This document shows positions 59,947 to 64,000 of a stretch of DNA of 64,000 nucleotides, in pieces. Both the position numbers and the translations under genes were made by a program. Positions within the stretch are counted from its first letter, which is position 1; each line of letters starts with the position of its first letter. The stretch comes from an uncultured Clostridia bacterium (GTDB taxonomy: Bacteria > Bacillota > Clostridia > TANB77 > CAG-508). The stretch spans positions 1 to 64,000 of the forward strand of contig CAMMZC010000006.1 of the NCBI GenBank assembly GCA_946529215.1. Reading direction: 5' to 3'. The notes beneath the pieces are model-generated. The model saw nothing but the letters and a program-made list of their open reading frames with translations, ran no database searches and was not told the origin of the DNA.

Positions 59947-62900
59947 TTATCTTTCTACAGAATTTCTACGTCTTTTTATTATAATTGCTACAATTACTAA
60001 TGCAGATGCACTTATAATTATAATGTTTCTAACATTCTTCTCCCCTGTAGCTAAAGATATAATCATATCTGCTTTGTCAGAATTATCTTCCTTATTTGTT
60101 TCTTCGAAACCTGCTTCATTTTTTATGTTAGTTAATTCTACTGTATTTTGTTTTGTTCCAAAGTTTTCTCCATTGTTTTTCCATGTTAGTACTACTGTAA
60201 ATTCTTTTGTTTCACCAGGATTTAAGTTGTCTATTTTTATTGTTGCAGTTTTACCTGAAATTTTCCAATTCTTATTGTCTCCTTTTTTCATTTCAAATCC
60301 ACTTGGAATACTTTCTTTAAGAGTAGCACTTCCTGCCAATTCTCCATCATTTGTAACTTTAATTCTGTATTTTACTTGTAAATCAGTATTTGTTATGTCT
60401 TTTTTCTTTATTTCTCTTTTTGCTATATCACTATTTACTTTTTTCTCCGAACCATTAATTATAATACTTGCAATTTCTTTTTCTGCTTTAAGGTTAAATG
60501 TTTTCTTGCGATAATAATATTTTACTTCAATTTTTCCATCTTTCATTTTTCCTTCTGTATTATCTGTAGATTTTACAAAATTGTAGTATTTAATATCTTT
60601 TTTCTCTGTTTTATATGGATCCTCAACATAACCAGCTATATTTTCTGTTTTTTCAATTTCATTTTCTGTCTTTTCTTCTACATATTTTACTTCAACAGTT
60701 GCTTTTTTCTTATAATAATAAATAACTACTATTTCATCTTTTGTCATTTTTCCGTCTTTATTTTTTGGTAATTCTTCTTTTATTAAATCATAGTCAGGAA
60801 TATCTTTTGGCTCTGTTGTATATTCATCACCTTCAACTCCTGGAATTTCTATTGGTTTTTCAATTTCTTTTCCTGTTGATTTATCCACATATTTTGTTGT
60901 AACTTTTGTTTTCTTTACATAGTAATAGTCTGCTTTTATTTCTTTTTCTTCCATTTCACCTTTGATGTTTGATTTATTTTTTACTTCTTCACCATTTTTT
61001 TCTACTTTAACAAGTTCATATCCATCTATTACTTTACTTGATGTTTCAAATTTATCTCCAACATGTCCAGTATATTTCTTTTCATCTACAAGTTTTTCAC
61101 CTGTAATTATGTCATAGTGATTTTCTATTACTCCTGCTGATTTTTGAAGATAATAGTATTTTACTTCTATTTCTTCTTTAGTCATTTTTCCTTCAGCATT
61201 TGTTGGTAATTCTTCTTCAATTAAATCATATTCTTTGAAACTCTTAGCTGTTGTTGAATAATCTTCTCCTGCATATCCTGGTTTCTCTTCTTTTGATGGA
61301 GTTCCATCATCATTTTTTATTTCTTTTCCTGTTGATTTATCTATATATTTTGTTGTTACTTTTGTAGGATATCTATAATAATATGTTACTGTTATTGTAT
61401 CTTTAGTATATGTTCCTTGTGCATTTGTTGGTAATTTTGTATTTACAAGTTCATATCCTTCAAATGTTTTTGATGGAATATTATAGCTATCTCCTTCATT
61501 TCCTTTATGTTCTTCATTATATAGAGTTTCTCCAGTTATGTCGTCAATATGTTTTTCTATTAATTTTGCTGATGAAAAACTATAATAGTAGTTAAGTACA
61601 ATTTCTTCAGGTGTTAATGTTACAGTTTCAGGATCAGGTTTTTCAACTAATACATAATTTTCAAAATTCTTAGATGCTGCTGTATAACTATCTCCTACTA
61701 ATCCATTATGTGTTACAGTTGAGTCATCTCCATTTGCTTCTGGTATTTCTTCACCTGTCTTTTTATCAATATGATTTACTGTTACTTTTGTATTTTTCTT
61801 ATAATAATAAATAACTTCTATTGGTGTTTCAACACTAGCTACTGTATATGTTCCTGTTGTATTATCTGTATTTTCTACAAAAGTATATCCTTCTATTGTT
61901 TTCTTTTCTGTAGTATATGGCTCATCTACTTTGTCTGATTTACTTTCTCTTAAACTTTGTCCATTTGCTCCTGGAATTTCTTCTCCTGTGTTTTTGTCAA
62001 CATATTTTACGATTACTTTTCCTTTTTTCTTTGTATAGTATAAGTTAATAACATTTTCATTTACATTTGTTCCTATACTTAATTCTGTAGCTGCCTCATT
62101 TCCATTTACATTTGATGAAGCAAATTCATATTTATCAAATGTTTCTTTTTCATCTGCAACTTGTATTTTTGTTCCATAAGTTGTTTCATCACCATCTTTT
62201 GTAGTTTTAATTTTTTCGTTTGTATCTTTATCATAATAGTTTACTGTATATGGATATTTTTTTAGTTTATAGTAATATGTTACTACTATTTCGTCTTCTG
62301 TCATATTTCCACTACTATTTGTTGGAGTTGCAACTAATTCATATTGATCTGCTGTCTCTACAGGTGCTGTTTCATATCTATCTCCTACTTTTCCATTTTT
62401 TGTTTCATCTTGTGCTTCTCCTCCTGTTTTTAAAGGTACATGTGTTTCTGTTCCTTCAATATAATGTCTTACAGTAACTTTTGTTTCTTTTAAAACTAAT
62501 CCTGCATTTTGATTTTTTACATTTGCTGGTTCTGATGTGTTTAATCCTGTTATTACATCTGTCTCACCATTTGTATTTATTTTACTATTTAAAGTTTCAT
62601 CTTCACCAACATTTTTATTTGTTGTATTATATTTTGAAGGTACAGTTATTTTAACTTTATATTTTCCTTTTGCTATTTTGTCAAATTTATAATATCCATC
62701 TGCATTTGTAGTTATTGGCTCTATATCTTGTCCATTTATATCTTTTGCATTTGTTCCATCTTCTTTTACTAATGTTACTGTTATATCTTTTAATTTTGTT
62801 TCATCTGAAGAAATTAAACCATCTTTATTTGTATCTTCCCATATAGTTCCTTCTATTGTTCTGCTTATTACTTCTATTCCTACTATTGGAGAAATCATAG

Positions 62901-64000
62901 GATCTGTTTCTATATTTGTTTGAGCTTCTGCTTGGTTTTGATATATATCTCCTGTTTTATTTCCATTTGTTTTAATTACTATATCTATTTCCAATTTAGC
63001 ATTTCTTGATAATGTTCCTTTTACAGCAAATCCTACTATACTTTCATTTATTGTTTGACCAGATGTGATTTCTGTCCAACTTGTACCTGTAGCAAAATTT
63101 GTATCTTTGCATGATCCTTCATCTTTTACAGTATCATCTGTTGTCTTATATAGTTTAAGATTTGTTATTGGTAAAGTTGCTCCTGTATTTGAGTCGATTT
63201 GTTTTAGAGTTATTTTTGAAACCTCATAAGTTCCAGTATAATTTGTTCCTCTACCATCTTCATTATATGGTAATACATCAAGTAATTGAAAATCTGTTAC
63301 ATCATTATCTGTAATGTTAACTGCTGTAACTTTGAATTTTCCTGTTCCATTTACATCTATTAAAGGTGTACTTGTTGTTTTATATAAATTATATGTTGCA
63401 AGGTTTACTATTTGTATTGTATTTGTTGAAGTCCTTGCTGTTAATGGGCTAGTTCCTATATCTGATGTTTGTCCTGATGGAACAACTTCTTCTATTTGTG
63501 TAGTTGTTAAATATTGAACTCCATTTTTTGTTGTTTCATCTATTTTAGCTTTATATATTATAGGTTCTATCTCGTTATTTACAGAGCAATTATCTTTATA
63601 CCATACTAATGTTGTTGTTCCATCTGAATTTGACGTAATTGTAGGTTCACCTGAATTACTGCTTCCTTCTATATATGTTAATCCTTTTGGTAATGTATCT
63701 GTTATTTTTACTTTTATGCCTGATATTGAGCCTGCTTCAAGTTTGTCATTTGTTAAAGAAGGTGTTATTTTAAATTCTGCTTCAAGTTCACTTTTTCCTA
63801 AATCATAATTTACTTTTGGTTCTTCATTTACCTTATCATTTATTTCTCTGTTAACTTTTAAGTCTGCTCCTACTATTAAAAGTGAGCTTCCTGAACGGAA
63901 TCCACCGCCATGTGTTCCATCTACAATTTGACCATTTTCATCATATTCTGTTTTTGTATACATTTTAAATGCTGTTGATGAATTATTATTGTAAATATAT
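59947..64000 (-). CDS. sortase-type MucBP-repeat surface protein (5' end beyond window)
   Basis: At least 1,351 aa. The frame has no stop up to base 64000, so the ATG at 63963 is internal and the true start lies outside. The visible N-terminal part is DUF11-like (SGIKVKITDTLPKGLTYIEG and similar). An SdrD-B-type domain (GTIWEDTNKDGLISSDE...YKVKITVPSKY) lies around 62.86-62.6 kb. Nine MucBP-type repeats follow (about 62.5-60.5 kb) with the pattern V-T/V-K/N-Y/H-x-D-x(2)-T-G-E/K-E-I and YYYK ends. A DUF11-like domain comes next. The C-terminus is a sorting-type tail: SLATGEK, hydrophobic NIIIISASALVIVAIII, then KRRRNSVER. MucBP domains bind mucin, so a host-adhesion role is likely. Confidence 0.9.
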   Translation of the reverse strand, partial: YIYNNNSSTAFKMYTKTEYDENGQIVDGTHGGGFRSGSSLLIVGADLKVNREINDKVNEEPKVNYDLGKSELEAEFKITPSLTNDKLEAGSISGIKVKITDTLPKGLTYIEGSSNSGEPTITSNSDGTTTLVWYKDNCSVNNEIEPIIYKAKIDETTKNGVQYLTTTQIEEVVPSGQTSDIGTSPLTARTSTNTIQIVNLATYNLYKTTSTPLIDVNGTGKFKVTAVNITDNDVTDFQLLDVLPYNEDGRGTNYTGTYEVSKITLKQIDSNTGATLPITNLKLYKTTDDTVKDEGSCKDTNFATGTSWTEITSGQTINESIVGFAVKGTLSRNAKLEIDIVIKTNGNKTGDIYQNQAEAQTNIETDPMISPIVGIEVISRTIEGTIWEDTNKDGLISSDETKLKDITVTLVKEDGTNAKDINGQDIEPITTNADGYYKFDKIAKGKYKVKITVPSKYNTTNKNVGEDETLNSKINTNGETDVITGLNTSEPANVKNQNAGLVLKETKVTVRHYIEGTETHVPLKTGGEAQDETKNGKVGDRYETAPVETADQYELVATPTNSSGNMTEDEIVVTYYYKLKKYPYTVNYYDKDTNEKIKTTKDGDETTYGTKIQVADEKETFDKYEFASSNVNGNEAATELSIGTNVNENVINLYYTKKKGKVIVKYVDKNTGEEIPGANGQSLRESKSDKVDEPYTTEKKTIEGYTFVENTDNTTGTYTVASVETPIEVIYYYKKNTKVTVNHIDKKTGEEIPEANGDDSTVTHNGLVGDSYTAASKNFENYVLVEKPDPETVTLTPEEIVLNYYYSFSSAKLIEKHIDDITGETLYNEEHKGNEGDSYNIPSKTFEGYELVNTKLPTNAQGTYTKDTITVTYYYRYPTKVTTKYIDKSTGKEIKNDDGTPSKEEKPGYAGEDYSTTAKSFKEYDLIEEELPTNAEGKMTKEEIEVKYYYLQKSAGVIENHYDIITGEKLVDEKKYTGHVGDKFETSSKVIDGYELVKVEKNGEEVKNKSNIKGEMEEKEIKADYYYVKKTKVTTKYVDKSTGKEIEKPIEIPGVEGDEYTTEPKDIPDYDLIKEELPKNKDGKMTKDEIVVIYYYKKKATVEVKYVEEKTENEIEKTENIAGYVEDPYKTEKKDIKYYNFVKSTDNTEGKMKDGKIEVKYYYRKKTFNLKAEKEIASIIINGSEKKVNSDIAKREIKKKDITNTDLQVKYRIKVTNDGELAGSATLKESIPSGFEMKKGDNKNWKISGKTATIKIDNLNPGETKEFTVVLTWKNNGENFGTKQNTVELTNIKNEAGFEETNKEDNSDKADMIISLATGEKNVRNIIIISASALVIVAIIIKRRRNSVER

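Noticed and set aside
60500..62500. Possible CRISPR-like array or tandem DNA repeats
   Set aside because: The repetition is protein-level MucBP units of about 65-75 codons with diverged DNA, not direct repeats with spacers.

Overview
The window looks like part of a spore-forming, very low-GC member of the Clostridia, probably an uncultured gut-type lineage. The evidence is AT-rich codon use, strong AGGAGG ribosome binding sites, TTGACA/TATAAT promoters often with an extended TGn element, a spoVAC-spoVAD-spoVAE cluster, a SpoVB-type flippase, a four-subunit 2-oxoacid:ferredoxin oxidoreductase, and SipW-type and sortase-based surface systems. No rRNA, tRNA, CRISPR array or transposase was seen.

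Layout. 0-4.4 kb: 3' end of an HU gene, spoVB, rplM-rpsI, and a U32-family (TrhP-like) gene. 4.5-11 kb: a divergent RelA/SpoT-like protein, the typA-unknown-trmR operon, and two unknown genes. 11-14.6 kb: a porGDAB operon whose three intergenic gaps each hold a copy of a ~120-nt covarying hairpin repeat. 14.6-28.6 kb: two tandem modules of a TasA/camelysin-like fibre protein, a SipW-type signal peptidase, a DUF5305-like membrane protein and large secreted proteins. One large protein carries a Hint (hedgehog/intein) domain and one gene has an in-frame TAG. The locus is bracketed by two paralogous coiled-coil genes. 28.6-38.2 kb: SpoVD/FtsI-type PBP, MscS channel, peptide deformylase, DUF1016 nuclease, a frameshifted histidine phosphatase, a QueH-GNAT fusion, a transglutaminase-like protein and ruvB. 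37.8-42.9 kb: an envelope glycolipid cluster with a PH-domain protein, PlsC, a GT8-PlsC fusion, GT8 and a YbhN-type membrane protein. 43-52.9 kb: an unknown membrane protein, a HExxH protein, and a sortase operon with a 2,176-residue vWA/Cna-B surface protein. 53-57.5 kb: SDR, then mraZ-rsmH-ftsL with a MraZ operator, and a winged-helix protein. 57.7-59.9 kb: spoVA genes. 59.9-64 kb: a MucBP-repeat surface protein running off the end.

How it fits together. Nearly a third of the window is devoted to building and anchoring surface protein. The SipW peptidases should process signal peptides of the fibre proteins and adhesins in their own operon. The sortase should handle the 336-aa protein and possibly other surface proteins. 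The glycolipid cluster should add membrane-anchored glycans. The housekeeping genes are conserved and ordinary. The most unusual items are the duplicated fibre locus with its Hint protein and shared promoter box, the covarying repeats in the por operon, and the RelA/SpoT-like protein.
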